In this document: positions 6,808 to 13,798 of the stretch, one piece after another
Position numbering within the stretch: the stretch's first letter is position 1
How the letters are laid out: the number at the start of each line of letters is the position of its first letter
DNA from: UBA668 sp966112835
GTDB lineage: Bacteria; Actinomycetota; Acidimicrobiia; Acidimicrobiales; Ilumatobacteraceae
Assembly (NCBI GenBank): GCA_966112835.1
Contig: CBHWEI010000069.1
Coordinates: 1 to 15,721 of the forward strand
Direction: 5' to 3'
DNA: 15,721 nt
The notes under the pieces: generated by a model
What the model was told of the DNA's origin: nothing
The model's database searches: none
The model's input: the letters and a program-made list of their open reading frames with translations, nothing else
Made by a program: the position numbers and the translations under genes

Positions 6808-8212
6808 TGCTCAGCTCCTCGAAGTACGACAGCAGGTCGGTACGCGTGAGCACACTCAGCGGGCGGCCGCCCGACAGCACCAGCAGCGCCGGTGCGCGGT
6901 CCAGCATGGCCACCGCGGTGGCCACCTGCTGGCCGACGCCGATGGTGGGCAGCTTCGGGCCCATCACGTGCTCGACCGGGCGAGCCATCACCGTGGGGTC
7001 GCGGTAGACGGCTTCCATCAGCTCCAGCTCGTCGACCGCGCCCGACACCTCGGCATTCGCGAACGGCGGCGTGTTCTTGCAGACGGGCAGCTGGCTGATG
7101 CTGTTGGCGCGCATGATCTCGATGGCGTCGCGGACGGTGTGGTCGGGGTTCACGTACAGCAGCGACGGCGTGTCGCCGCGAGCGTCGAGCACCGCGGCGA
7201 TGCACTCGTCGCACTCGCGCAGGAACCCGAAGTTCGCCATCCAGTCGTCGTCGAACACGCGCGACAGGTAGCCGCGACCCGAGTCGGGGTTCAGCACCAC
7301 CACGATGTCGTCGGGTTGGGCCTGCTTGGCCACCTGGATGGCGGCGGCGACGGCCATGCCGCCGGAGCCGCCGATGAGGATGCCTTCCTCGCGGCTGACC
7401 TCGCGGGCCGTGGTGAAGCTCAACTCGTCGCTGATGGGGATGACACCGTCGTACAGCTCGGGCGACCAGGCAGCGGGGAAGAAGTCCTCGCCCACACCCT
7501 CCACGAGGTACGGCCGACCGGAACCGCCGCTGAACACCGACGCGTCAGGGTCGGCGGCGATGACCTTCACGTCAGGGTTCATCGACTTCAGGTAGCGGGC
7601 CGTGCCGGTGATGGTGCCGCACGTGCCGGCGCCGGCCACGAAGTGGGTGATGCGGCCGCCAGTCTGCGCCCACAGTTCGGGCCCGGTGGTCTTCTCGTGG
7701 GCGAGCGGGTTGTTCGGGTTGGCGTACTGGTTGGGCCGGAACGCGTTGCGCTCGACCGTCAGCCGTTCGGCCACGCTGTAGTAGCTCTGCGGGTCGTCCG
7801 GCGCCACGGCCACCGGGCACACCACCACCTCGGCACCGTACGCGCGCAGCAGGCTGACCTTCTCGGGTGCCACCTTGTCGGTCATCACGAACACGCAGCG
7901 GTAGCCGCGCTGGGCGGCCACGATGGCCAGCCCGACGCCCGTGTTGCCGCTGGTGGGCTCGACGATGGTGCCACCCGGCTGCAACAGCCCGTCGCGCTCG
8001 GCCGCGAGGATCATCTCGAGCGCCGGGCGGTCCTTGGCCGAGCCGCCCGGGTTCGTGGTCTCGAGCTTCATCGCCAGCACGCAGGGCAGCTGATGGATCT
8101 CGCTGATCCGCTTCAGGCGAACCAGCGGGGTGTTGCCGATGAGGTCGATGACGCTCTCGGCGATGGTCGTTCCGTGCAGTCGCGGGTCTGCCGCGTCGTT
8201 TCCCGATGCCAT
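6800..8212 (-). CDS. cbs: Cystathionine beta-synthase with C-terminal CBS-domain pair
   Basis: This enzyme condenses serine with homocysteine to cystathionine, the first step of reverse transsulfuration. The 470-residue length matches the two-part form with a catalytic domain and a regulatory Bateman module. K60 in NPGGSAKDRPAL is the PLP lysine, TSGNTG (87-92) the substrate loop, GAGTCGT (194-200) the phosphate-binding loop, and NPDSGRGYLS (308-317) holds the conserved serine. Two CBS motifs span about residues 350-468. No N-terminal heme-binding Cys-Pro segment like that of the human enzyme is evident. The start at 8212 is supported by TACCCT 6 bases upstream. The next gene overlaps its 3' end, so the two form an operon for making cysteine from methionine-derived homocysteine. 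O-acetylserine sulfhydrylase activity is a less likely alternative. Confidence 0.92.
   Translation of the reverse strand: MASGNDAADPRLHGTTIAESVIDLIGNTPLVRLKRISEIHQLPCVLAMKLETTNPGGSAKDRPALEMILAAERDGLLQPGGTIVEPTSGNTGVGLAIVAAQRGYRCVFVMTDKVAPEKVSLLRAYGAEVVVCPVAVAPDDPQSYYSVAERLTVERNAFRPNQYANPNNPLAHEKTTGPELWAQTGGRITHFVAGAGTCGTITGTARYLKSMNPDVKVIAADPDASVFSGGSGRPYLVEGVGEDFFPAAWSPELYDGVIPISDELSFTTAREVSREEGILIGGSGGMAVAAAIQVAKQAQPDDIVVVLNPDSGRGYLSRVFDDDWMANFGFLRECDECIAAVLDARGDTPSLLYVNPDHTVRDAIEIMRANSISQLPVCKNTPPFANAEVSGAVDELELMEAVYRDPTVMARPVEHVMGPKLPTIGVGQQVATAVAMLDRAPALLVLSGGRPLSVLTRTDLLSYFEELSNG
6815..6820 (-). promoter_or_regulatory. Ribosome binding site GAGGAG for the cystathionine gamma-synthase/lyase gene
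   Basis: GAGGAG on the minus strand ends 7 bases before the ATG at 6807, within the last codons of cbs. It fixes the start codon and contrasts with the leaderless-type starts elsewhere in the window. Confidence 0.7.
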
Positions 8213-8218
8213 GCGCGG

Positions 8219-8224
8219 AGGGTA
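8219..8224 (-). promoter_or_regulatory. -10 box (TACCCT) of cbs
   Basis: On the minus strand TACCCT is followed by 6 bases and the ATG at 8212, with no Shine-Dalgarno sequence at a normal distance. The 40-base gap between the copper operon and cbs holds this box, suggesting that cbs has its own leaderless promoter even though both operons run in the same direction. Confidence 0.5.
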
Positions 8225-8252
8225 CTGCGCCGGAGCGGGTGCGCGTTCCGCG

Positions 8253-8669
8253 TCAGGCGGCGACGTTGATGAGGAACTCGCCCTCGGGGTTCATCTGGCA
8301 CACGCCCGACAGCTGGCCGGGCTGGGTGAACCGCATGGCCAGCTCCTGGCCGGCGGTGACGAAGAACGGGCCGATCATGTAGTCGCGGCCGTCCTGGTTC
8401 TTGATGCGGATGCTGTCGCCCACCTTCACGTCGAGGTGCTGCGGCATGAGATCGACCTGCTGACCCTGGTCGATCTTCACGCTGGTGCCGTAGGGCACGA
8501 CGAACTCGTACGTGGCCTTCTCGCCCTCCTGCAGGGCACCCCACTGAGCGCGGGGACCCGAGCTGGTGGATCCCGCATTGCCGTCGTTCGTGCAGGCTCC
8601 GAGCCCGACCAGGGCGACCGGCACGAGGACGGCCACGAGGATGCGGCGGATGGAGTGGCGACGGTTCAT
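8253..8669 (-). CDS. Cupredoxin-like lipoprotein
   Basis: A 138-residue predicted lipoprotein with lipobox LGAC (C26). The mature part has a cupredoxin-like pattern: LDVKVGDSIRIKNQDGR (79-95) fits the strand before the first copper ligand, and RFTQPGQLSGVCQMNPEGEFLINV (113-136) fits the last strand with the C-xx loop. However, the usual first His ligand is replaced by Tyr/Met (Y97, M98), and after C124 there is M126 but no His. A standard type 1 or CuA site is therefore not evident. It is the last gene of the copper module, starting 2 bases after the SCO1 gene, so it probably acts outside the membrane with those proteins. The fold is inferred by pattern only. Confidence 0.65.
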   Translation of the reverse strand: MNRRHSIRRILVAVLVPVALVGLGACTNDGNAGSTSSGPRAQWGALQEGEKATYEFVVPYGTSVKIDQGQQVDLMPQHLDVKVGDSIRIKNQDGRDYMIGPFFVTAGQELAMRFTQPGQLSGVCQMNPEGEFLINVAA

Positions 8670-8671
8670 GG

Positions 8672-9277
8672 TCAGGCCTTCCCGTTCAGGATCTGCAGGT
8701 CGGTGGCGATGGCGGAGGACTTGATGCCGAACAGCCATTCCAGCACCACATCGCCGTTGGGGTCGACGACGTAGAGCTTGCCGTCGTGCACCACTTCGAT
8801 GTCGCCCTTGGCGTTGGTGGTGACGCTGTACGACGTGCCGAAGCCCTTGGCCACCGCCTTCAGGCGGGTGTCGTCGTCGGTGCGCAGCGAGTGCGCGCCG
8901 TCGATGAAGCTCTGCACGTAGCTGGTGAGCAGCTCGTCGGAGTCGCGGTTGGGGTCGACGGTGATCATGGCCATCTCGGTGTTGGCGGCCACATCGGGGC
9001 CGGCCTTCACCAGCGCCTTCTTCACCTCGGCGAGGGTGGTGGGGCACACGTCGGGGCACTGCGTGTACCCGAAGTAGACGATGAGGAACTTGCCCGGCGA
9101 CGCCTTGAACGTGAAGTCGTCGCCGCCGTTGCTGGCGTCGGGCAGCGACAGCGCGCCCACCGCCGGGGGAGGGGTGAGCTGCAATCCGCTGAGCGACGCG
9201 GGGGCCTTGTCGCTGCTGCACGCGGCGAGCAGCAGGGCCATGCCGGCGGCGGCGAGGGCGAGGTTTCGGAACTTCAC
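8672..9277 (-). CDS. SCO1/SenC family lipoprotein, copper delivery to cytochrome c oxidase
   Basis: SCO proteins are membrane-anchored, thioredoxin-fold copper chaperones or thiol reductases needed to build the CuA centre of cytochrome c oxidase. This one has 201 residues and a lipobox LLAAC (C20). The copper-binding CxxxC is C74 and C78 in GYTQCPDVCP, and the third ligand is H164 in VVHDGKLYVVDP. TVDPNRD (107-112) is also typical. The start is GTG at 9277, which overlaps the preceding stop as GTGA. GGAGGG at 9287-9292 (minus strand) is the ribosome binding site, 9 bases upstream. Co-occurrence with a PCuAC chaperone and a TlpA-like reductase strongly supports a CuA assembly role. Oxidase subunit genes are not in the window. 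Confidence 0.92.
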   Translation of the reverse strand: MKFRNLALAAAGMALLLAACSSDKAPASLSGLQLTPPPAVGALSLPDASNGGDDFTFKASPGKFLIVYFGYTQCPDVCPTTLAEVKKALVKAGPDVAANTEMAMITVDPNRDSDELLTSYVQSFIDGAHSLRTDDDTRLKAVAKGFGTSYSVTTNAKGDIEVVHDGKLYVVDPNGDVVLEWLFGIKSSAIATDLQILNGKA

Positions 9278-9780
9278 GACTTGGAGCCCTCCGTGGGGAA
9301 GTCGGCGGCGATGCGGGCGCGCAGCTCGTCGGCGGTGAGCGCGCCCGAGTGCACCTCCACCACCTTGCCACTGGCATCGACGAACGCGGTCGCGGGCAAC
9401 CCGGTGACCTCGAACGCATCGCTCAGCTCGCCGGCGGGGTCGTTGAACTGCTCGTACTGCACGCCCAGCTGCTGGGCGAAGGCCGACGCGTCGTCGGCCG
9501 AGTCGGCCACGTTGACGCCGATGATGCGCACCCCGTCGACCGACGAGGCGACGCTGTCGAAGTCGGGCATCTCGCGCACGCACGGCTTGCACCACGTGGC
9601 CCACATGTTCAGCACCACCGGTGTGCCCTTCATGTCGGCCAGCGAGGTGGAGCTGCCGTCGGCGGCGGTGAACTGGACCGTGGTGGCCTTGCTGCTGCCC
9701 GACGACGACGAACCCCCGCCACACGCGGCGATGGCGACCGCGGCGAGCGCGACCAGCGTCAGTCGGGCGCGACAGGTCAC
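9274..9780 (-). CDS. TlpA/ResA-like thioredoxin-fold lipoprotein
   Basis: An extracytoplasmic thiol-disulfide oxidoreductase of 168 residues. The signal ends in lipobox AIAAC with C20, followed by a Gly/Ser-rich tether (21-30). The thioredoxin active site is WATWCKPC (60-67), with C64 and C67, and the conserved cis-proline segment is VTGLPATAFVD (about 133-143). In this context the likely job is to keep the cysteines of SCO1 or of the oxidase CuA site reduced; a role in cytochrome c maturation, like ResA, is an alternative. The start is GTG at 9780, overlapping the stop of the PCuAC gene as GTGA, with GAGG a few bases upstream. The following SCO1 gene overlaps in the same way. Confidence 0.9.
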   Translation of the reverse strand: MTCRARLTLVALAAVAIAACGGGSSSSGSSKATTVQFTAADGSSTSLADMKGTPVVLNMWATWCKPCVREMPDFDSVASSVDGVRIIGVNVADSADDASAFAQQLGVQYEQFNDPAGELSDAFEVTGLPATAFVDASGKVVEVHSGALTADELRARIAADFPTEGSKS

Positions 9781-10343
9781 GGCGCCTCGTCGAGCACCGG
9801 CACGTCGACGTCGATGGTGCCGGCCTTCTCGAACGTGAGGGTGATGGTGAACGTGTCGCCCTTCACGAGCGGCTTCACCAGGTCCATGAGCATGATGTGG
9901 TAGCCGCCGGGCTCGAACGCGAACGCGTCGCCACCCTTCAGCGCGATGGAGTCCACCGGGCTCATCTGCATGCCGCCGCCCATGGTGGTCTCGGTGCTGC
10001 CGGCCATCGTGGTGCCCGAGCCCATCTGCATGGTCTGGTGCATCTCGGCGCTGCCGGCCACGGTGGCGAGCACGCTGACGCCGGTGAGCGTGTCGTCGGC
10101 CGCGGGTTGAATGGTGAGGTACACGGCGCCGGTGGTGGCACCGCCGGGCGACGTGCGGGCCCACTGGCCGAACACGCCGAGCTCACCCACGGTGGAGGCC
10201 GTGGAGGTCTTCGTGCCTTCGCTGGTGCTGTCGCTCCCGCACGCGACCAGCGTGAGGGTGAGGGCGCCGACGGCGATGGTGGCCCCGGCGACGCGGCGAA
10301 GGAGGGACGTGTTGGTACGCATACCCTTCATGTCGTTCATCAT
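9777..10343 (-). CDS. PCuAC-family copper chaperone lipoprotein with Met-rich insertion
   Basis: PCuAC proteins bind Cu(I) outside the membrane and hand it to SCO or directly to the CuA site. Numbered from the ATG at 10343 the product has 188 residues with lipobox LVAC (C35). The copper motif of the family is H-X10-M-X21-H-X-M. Here H102 (AEMHQTM), M127 (GGMQM), H149 and M151 (YHIMLMD) are present. The M127-to-H149 spacing is exactly 21, but the H102-to-M127 spacing is 24 because of an insert rich in Met, Thr, Gly and Ser (about 108-124). It is the first gene of a four-gene operon. Starts at 10331 or 10322 (nearer the signal peptide) are also possible; no strong ribosome binding site decides this. 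Confidence 0.88.
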   Translation of the reverse strand: MMNDMKGMRTNTSLLRRVAGATIAVGALTLTLVACGSDSTSEGTKTSTASTVGELGVFGQWARTSPGGATTGAVYLTIQPAADDTLTGVSVLATVAGSAEMHQTMQMGSGTTMAGSTETTMGGGMQMSPVDSIALKGGDAFAFEPGGYHIMLMDLVKPLVKGDTFTITLTFEKAGTIDVDVPVLDEAP

Positions 10344-10391
10344 GCCCGTCCAGTTCCCGAATCGCGGGTGACGAGGGGCCGGACTTGCCCG

Positions 10392-10403
10392 GGACCAAGG
10401 TCC
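10392..10403. repeat. Inverted repeat GGACC-AA-GGTCC in the copper operon leader
   Basis: Perfect 5-base arms around a 2-base centre lie between the candidate -10 box and the PCuAC start. The loop is too short for a good RNA hairpin, so a protein-binding site is more plausible than a terminator. Arms this short can arise by chance in GC-rich DNA. Confidence 0.35.
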
Positions 10404-10476
10404 TCACCACCGCTGCGACCCATCGTACGACCGGTTCCACCGAGGGTGACGGCGGGGGAGGCCGCTGGAGCGTCTT

Positions 10477-10492
10477 TGAGCCGTACGACTCA
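10477..10492. promoter_or_regulatory. Near-perfect 16-base palindrome, candidate operator of the SWIM operon
   Basis: TGAGCCGTACGACTCA has 7 of 8 symmetric pairs; only the C10481/A10488 pair fails. It ends 19 bases before the -10 box at 10512, so it covers or adjoins the -35 position. Its core CGTACG also occurs at 10424-10429 over the copper operon's -10 candidate, 58 bases away. This arrangement would suit a dimeric regulator. Confidence 0.4.
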
Positions 10493-10511
10493 CCGTGTCG
10501 CACCCCATGGC

Positions 10512-10517
10512 TACCGT
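10512..10517 (+). promoter_or_regulatory. -10 box (TACCGT) of the SWIM operon
   Basis: TACCGT is followed by 6 bases and the ATG at 10524. It is the same hexamer and nearly the same spacing as at 4815. No Shine-Dalgarno sequence is present, consistent with a leaderless mRNA. Confidence 0.55.
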
Positions 10518-10523
10518 GGCGAC

Positions 10524-11915
10524 ATGGCTGAAGAGCACGGTCGTTGGCAGGTCGAACAGGTCCTCGCCCTCGCGCCGCGCCCCACTTCGGTGGCCGCGGC
10601 GCAGCCGCTGGCCGTGCCCACGCGCTGGGTGGCCACCGGGTGCGACGACCGTGCCGTGTGGGGGCGGTGCACGGGCAGCAGCGCCGAACCCTACGACTGC
10701 GTGGTCGACCACGTGGCGGTGGGCATGCGCTGCTCGTGCCCCAGCCGCATCCATCCCTGCAAGCACACGCTGGCGCTGCTGCTGCTGTGGGCCCGCGGCC
10801 AGGTGGCGCACGGCGAGGCCCCGCCGTTCGCCACCGGGTGGCTGGCCGGCCGGGCCGGCGCCGCGGCCGCCCCCACCGAGCCCGCCGCACCCCAGCCCGA
10901 CGCCGACGCCGCCGACACGGCACCCGCCCCGGCCTCGGCCGCGCCACCACCGCCGCCGCCCGACCCCGGCCAGCGCGACGACCGCGTGGCCCGCATGGCC
11001 GCCGGCCTGGCCGAGCTGGACCGGTGGCTCGACGACCGGCTGCGCACCGGCCTGGCCGACCCCGCCCTCGCCGCGTACCGCACGTGGGACCAGTTGGCGG
11101 CACGGCTGGTCGACGCGCAGGTGGGCGGCCTCGCCAACCGTGTGCGCCGTGTCGCCGGTGCGGTGGGCGACGGCCCCGACTGGCACGAGCGGGTGCTGTC
11201 GGAACTGGGCCTGCTGCACCTGCTGGCCAACGGCGGGCGTCACCTGGGCGCGCTGCCACCCGACCTGGCCGACAGCGTCGCCGTCGCCATCGGCTGGCAG
11301 GTCCGCCAGGCCGACGTGCTCGCCGGGGTGCCGGCCACCGACGGGTGGGTGGTCATGGGCCGTAGCGACGTGCGCGAAGACCGCATCGAGGTCCGGCGCA
11401 TGTGGCTGCGCGGCCAGTCCACCGGCCAGTGGGCCATGGTGCTGTCGTTCGCCGCCTACCAGCAGAGCCTCGACACGTCGTTGCAGGTGGGCACGCGGGT
11501 GCATGCCGACCTGTTCCGTTATCCCGGCGCCCTCGGTCTGCGCGTACTCGTCGGGCCGCGCCACGGCGAGGCCGAGGTGGTGCACCAGGTGGCGGCCGTC
11601 GACGTGGCCGAGGCCTGCGACCAGGTGGGTGCGGCGCTGGCCCGCGAGCCGTGGATCGACCGCTACCCCGTGTGCGTGCAGGCCGCGCCCGCTCGCGTGG
11701 GCGGGCGCTGGGTGCTCACCGATCGGCACGGTTCGTTGCCCATCGCCGAGGGCGCACCGGGTGTGGGTGCCCTGCTGGCCTGCAGCGCCGGTCGCCCCGT
11801 CGCAGTCACCGCCGAGTGGACGCCCGCCGGCCTGGTGCCGCTCACCGTGCACCTGCCCGACCGCGCCATCGACGTGGGACCGGTCGCCGATTCGTCGTTC
11901 GTGGTGTCGGCATGA
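10524..11915 (+). CDS. SWIM zinc-finger protein
   Basis: A 463-residue protein with a clear SWIM zinc finger of CxCx6CxH form: C70 and C72 (RCSCPS), C79 and H81 (PCKHTLALLL). SWIM domains bind zinc and mediate protein or nucleic acid contacts. A long Ala/Pro-rich linker with a run of six prolines (about 113-149) separates the finger from a mostly helical C-terminal part. The ATG at 10524 is chosen because a TACCGT box lies 6 bases before it and the SWIM N-terminal region begins there; a longer open frame upstream lies antisense to the copper operon. It overlaps the next gene by 4 bases (ATGA). By content it corresponds to E. coli YehQ in the yeh cluster. The exact role is unknown. Confidence 0.85.
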   Translation: MAEEHGRWQVEQVLALAPRPTSVAAAQPLAVPTRWVATGCDDRAVWGRCTGSSAEPYDCVVDHVAVGMRCSCPSRIHPCKHTLALLLLWARGQVAHGEAPPFATGWLAGRAGAAAAPTEPAAPQPDADAADTAPAPASAAPPPPPPDPGQRDDRVARMAAGLAELDRWLDDRLRTGLADPALAAYRTWDQLAARLVDAQVGGLANRVRRVAGAVGDGPDWHERVLSELGLLHLLANGGRHLGALPPDLADSVAVAIGWQVRQADVLAGVPATDGWVVMGRSDVREDRIEVRRMWLRGQSTGQWAMVLSFAAYQQSLDTSLQVGTRVHADLFRYPGALGLRVLVGPRHGEAEVVHQVAAVDVAEACDQVGAALAREPWIDRYPVCVQAAPARVGGRWVLTDRHGSLPIAEGAPGVGALLACSAGRPVAVTAEWTPAGLVPLTVHLPDRAIDVGPVADSSFVVSA

Positions 11916-12709
11916 GCACGGTCGACGAGTACTGGAGCGACATGGTCACGGTCGCCCTGCTCGGCACCGACCGTCGCGAGCCACCGGTGCCGCCACCCGG
12001 TGGCCTGGCCGACCTGGCCGCCGACGACCCTGCCCCCACGGCGTCGCAGCGGCTGCTGCAGCAGGTCAGCGCCACCGCCGTGGTGCGACGCGCCGGCCTG
12101 GTGCCCGGGCCGCCCGTCGCCCTGATGGCCCCGCCCGACACAGACCCGCGGCCGCTCACCCCGCCGTCGGCCACCGCCACGTGGCGACGGGTGGTCGCCG
12201 ACTGGGCCGTGCTGGAGGACGAATGGGTGCTCACGGTGGTGCGCAGCGGGCGGCGTTTTTCGCCCGAACTGGCGCCGCCGCTGCTGGCCCGCCACCGCGG
12301 CGACCCCACCCGCCACGCCCGCGTGCGCGCCGCTGCGGGGCCTCTCGGCGAGTGGATGATCTCGTGGTCGCCGCGCCTGGCGTGCTCGTCGCGCCAACGG
12401 GTGGTGCCCGAGCTGGTGGGCGAGCTGCCGGAACTGCCCATCACGCCCGACCTGGTCGCCATGCTGGCCGCGCCGCCCCGCCATGTCGCCGACGTGCTGG
12501 CCAACGGCCTGTCGGGCGGCGCGTTCGCCAACAGCCATCGCGCCGTGCTCGTCAACCTCATCGCCCGCATGAACCCGGCGTCGCTGCCGGCTGTCGTCGC
12601 CGCACTCGACGGTGTCTCGACGTCGGCGTCGGCCCTCGGCCTGGCGTTCGCGCTGGCCGACCTCGCCCGTCTCCGTCACCATCTGCTCACCGAACTGGAG
12701 TCCGAATGA
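11912..12709 (+). CDS. DUF5691-family protein
   Basis: A 265-residue protein of unknown function. The N-terminal block EYWSDMVTVALLGTDRREPP (6-25) is the pattern I associate with DUF5691, a family found between SWIM and MoxR ATPase genes in actinobacteria and others. The rest is rich in Ala, Pro and Leu and is likely helical. It contains LGEWMISWSPRLACSS and a helical region near HVADVLANGLSGG. No catalytic motif, signal peptide or membrane segment is visible. It is joined to both neighbours by 4-base ATGA overlaps, so stoichiometric co-translation is likely. I am unsure of the usual family length and cannot say whether this copy is short. Confidence 0.65.
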   Translation: MSTVDEYWSDMVTVALLGTDRREPPVPPPGGLADLAADDPAPTASQRLLQQVSATAVVRRAGLVPGPPVALMAPPDTDPRPLTPPSATATWRRVVADWAVLEDEWVLTVVRSGRRFSPELAPPLLARHRGDPTRHARVRAAAGPLGEWMISWSPRLACSSRQRVVPELVGELPELPITPDLVAMLAAPPRHVADVLANGLSGGAFANSHRAVLVNLIARMNPASLPAVVAALDGVSTSASALGLAFALADLARLRHHLLTELESE

Positions 12710-13794
12710 CCCCCACCACGCCCCCGGTGCTGCGCCCGCACGCCGAGCACGAGTACGCCCACGAGCTGGCCGCGCTGGCCGCCGTCGATCGTCGTGAGCG
12801 GCCCCCCAGCTGGCGGCTGTCGCCGTGGGCCGTGGTCACCTACGTGCTGGGTGGCACGCTCGACGACGGCACGGTCATCACCCCCAAGTACGTCGGCCAG
12901 CGGCGCCTGGTCGAGATCGCCGTGGCCACACTGGCCACCGACCGCGCCCTGCTGCTGCTGGGCGTGCCCGGCACGGCCAAGACCTGGGTGAGCGAGCACC
13001 TGGCCGCGGCCATCAGCGGCGACTCCACCCTGCTGGTGCAGGGCACCGCGGGCACGGCGGAGGAGTCGCTGCGCTACGGCTGGAACTACGCCCGCCTGCT
13101 GGCCGAGGGCCCGTCGCCCGCGGCGCTGGTGCCCAGCCCCGTGTACCGCGCGATGGAACGCGGTGGCATCGTGCGCGTGGAAGAGCTCACCCGCATGCCC
13201 AGCGACGTGCAGGACGCGTTGGTCACCGTGCTCAGCGAGAAGACGCTGCCCATCCCCGAACTGGGCGGCGAGATGCAGGCCGTGCCCGGCTTCAACCTCA
13301 TCGCCACGGCGAACGACCGCGACCGTGGCGTGAACGACCTGTCGGCCGCGCTGCGCCGCCGGTTCAACACCGTGGTGCTGCCCCTGCCCGCCGATGCGGC
13401 GGAAGAGGTCGCCATCGTCGAACGCCGCGTGGCCGAACTGGGTGCCGCGCTGCAGCTGCCGCCGGTGCCGCCGGCCGACGACGAGATCCGCCGCGTTGTC
13501 ACCGTGTTCCGCGAGCTGCGCAGTGGTGCCACCGAGGACGGCCGCATCAGCCTGAAGGTGCCCACCGGCTCGCTCAGCACGGCCGAGGCCATCAGCGTGG
13601 TCACCAACGGCGTGGCGCTGGCCGCGCACTTCGGCGACGGCCGCCTCAGCTGTGCCGACGTGGCGGCCGGCATCGTCGGTGCCGTCGTGAAGGACCCCGT
13701 GCACGACGCCGTGGCGTGGCGCGAGTACCTCGAGGCCGTCGTGCGCGACCGGCCCGACTGGGGCGACTTCTACGAGGCGTGCCGCGAGCTCTGA
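12706..13794 (+). CDS. MoxR-like AAA+ ATPase (YehL-like)
   Basis: A 362-residue AAA+ ATPase. Walker A is GVPGTAKT (86-93). The Walker B strand GGIVRVEELTRM (153-164) has Glu where most MoxR proteins have Asp before the catalytic Glu (VEE instead of DE). Sensor 1 is LIATANDRDRG (198-208, N203), and arginine finger candidates lie in LSAALRRRFN (R217-R219). SDVQDALVTVLSEKTLPIPELGG (166-188) is the typical MoxR region after Walker B. MoxR ATPases usually act with VWA-domain proteins as chaperone-like remodelers that mature or activate a partner. The ATG at 12706 overlaps the preceding stop by 4 bases and has GGAG 5 bases upstream. DUF5682 follows after 4 bases; the VWA partner is expected downstream, outside the window. 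Confidence 0.88.
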   Translation: MTPTTPPVLRPHAEHEYAHELAALAAVDRRERPPSWRLSPWAVVTYVLGGTLDDGTVITPKYVGQRRLVEIAVATLATDRALLLLGVPGTAKTWVSEHLAAAISGDSTLLVQGTAGTAEESLRYGWNYARLLAEGPSPAALVPSPVYRAMERGGIVRVEELTRMPSDVQDALVTVLSEKTLPIPELGGEMQAVPGFNLIATANDRDRGVNDLSAALRRRFNTVVLPLPADAAEEVAIVERRVAELGAALQLPPVPPADDEIRRVVTVFRELRSGATEDGRISLKVPTGSLSTAEAISVVTNGVALAAHFGDGRLSCADVAAGIVGAVVKDPVHDAVAWREYLEAVVRDRPDWGDFYEACREL

Positions 13795-13798
13795 CCAC

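Larger units (their letters stand above)
10344..10523. promoter_or_regulatory. Divergent control region between the copper operon and the SWIM operon
   Basis: These 180 bases separate two divergent operons and hold no gene. Visible elements are a minus-strand -10 candidate TACGAT (10422-10427) that would start the copper operon with a leader of about 70 bases, a plus-strand -10 box before the SWIM gene, and three palindromic sites listed separately or below. TCGTACGA (10423-10430) covers the minus-strand -10 box. No convincing -35 sequence is seen on either side. Confidence 0.5.

Noticed and set aside
9781..10164. N-terminal extension of the TlpA-like frame
   Set aside because: It covers the PCuAC gene out of frame and is His/Arg-rich; the signal peptide and lipobox begin at the GTG at 9780.
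10392..10403. GGACC-AA-GGTCC as an intrinsic terminator
   Set aside because: The loop is only two bases and no T tract follows on either strand, so it is kept only as a possible protein-binding palindrome.
10404..11852. Long minus-strand open frame opposite the SWIM gene
   Set aside because: The composition is dominated by Gly, His, Arg and Ala without any motif, and the plus strand carries a recognisable SWIM finger.
10495..12705. N-terminal extension of the MoxR ATPase frame
   Set aside because: It overlaps the SWIM and DUF5691 genes out of frame; the ATG at 12706 with GGAG and a 4-base overlap is the normal operon start.
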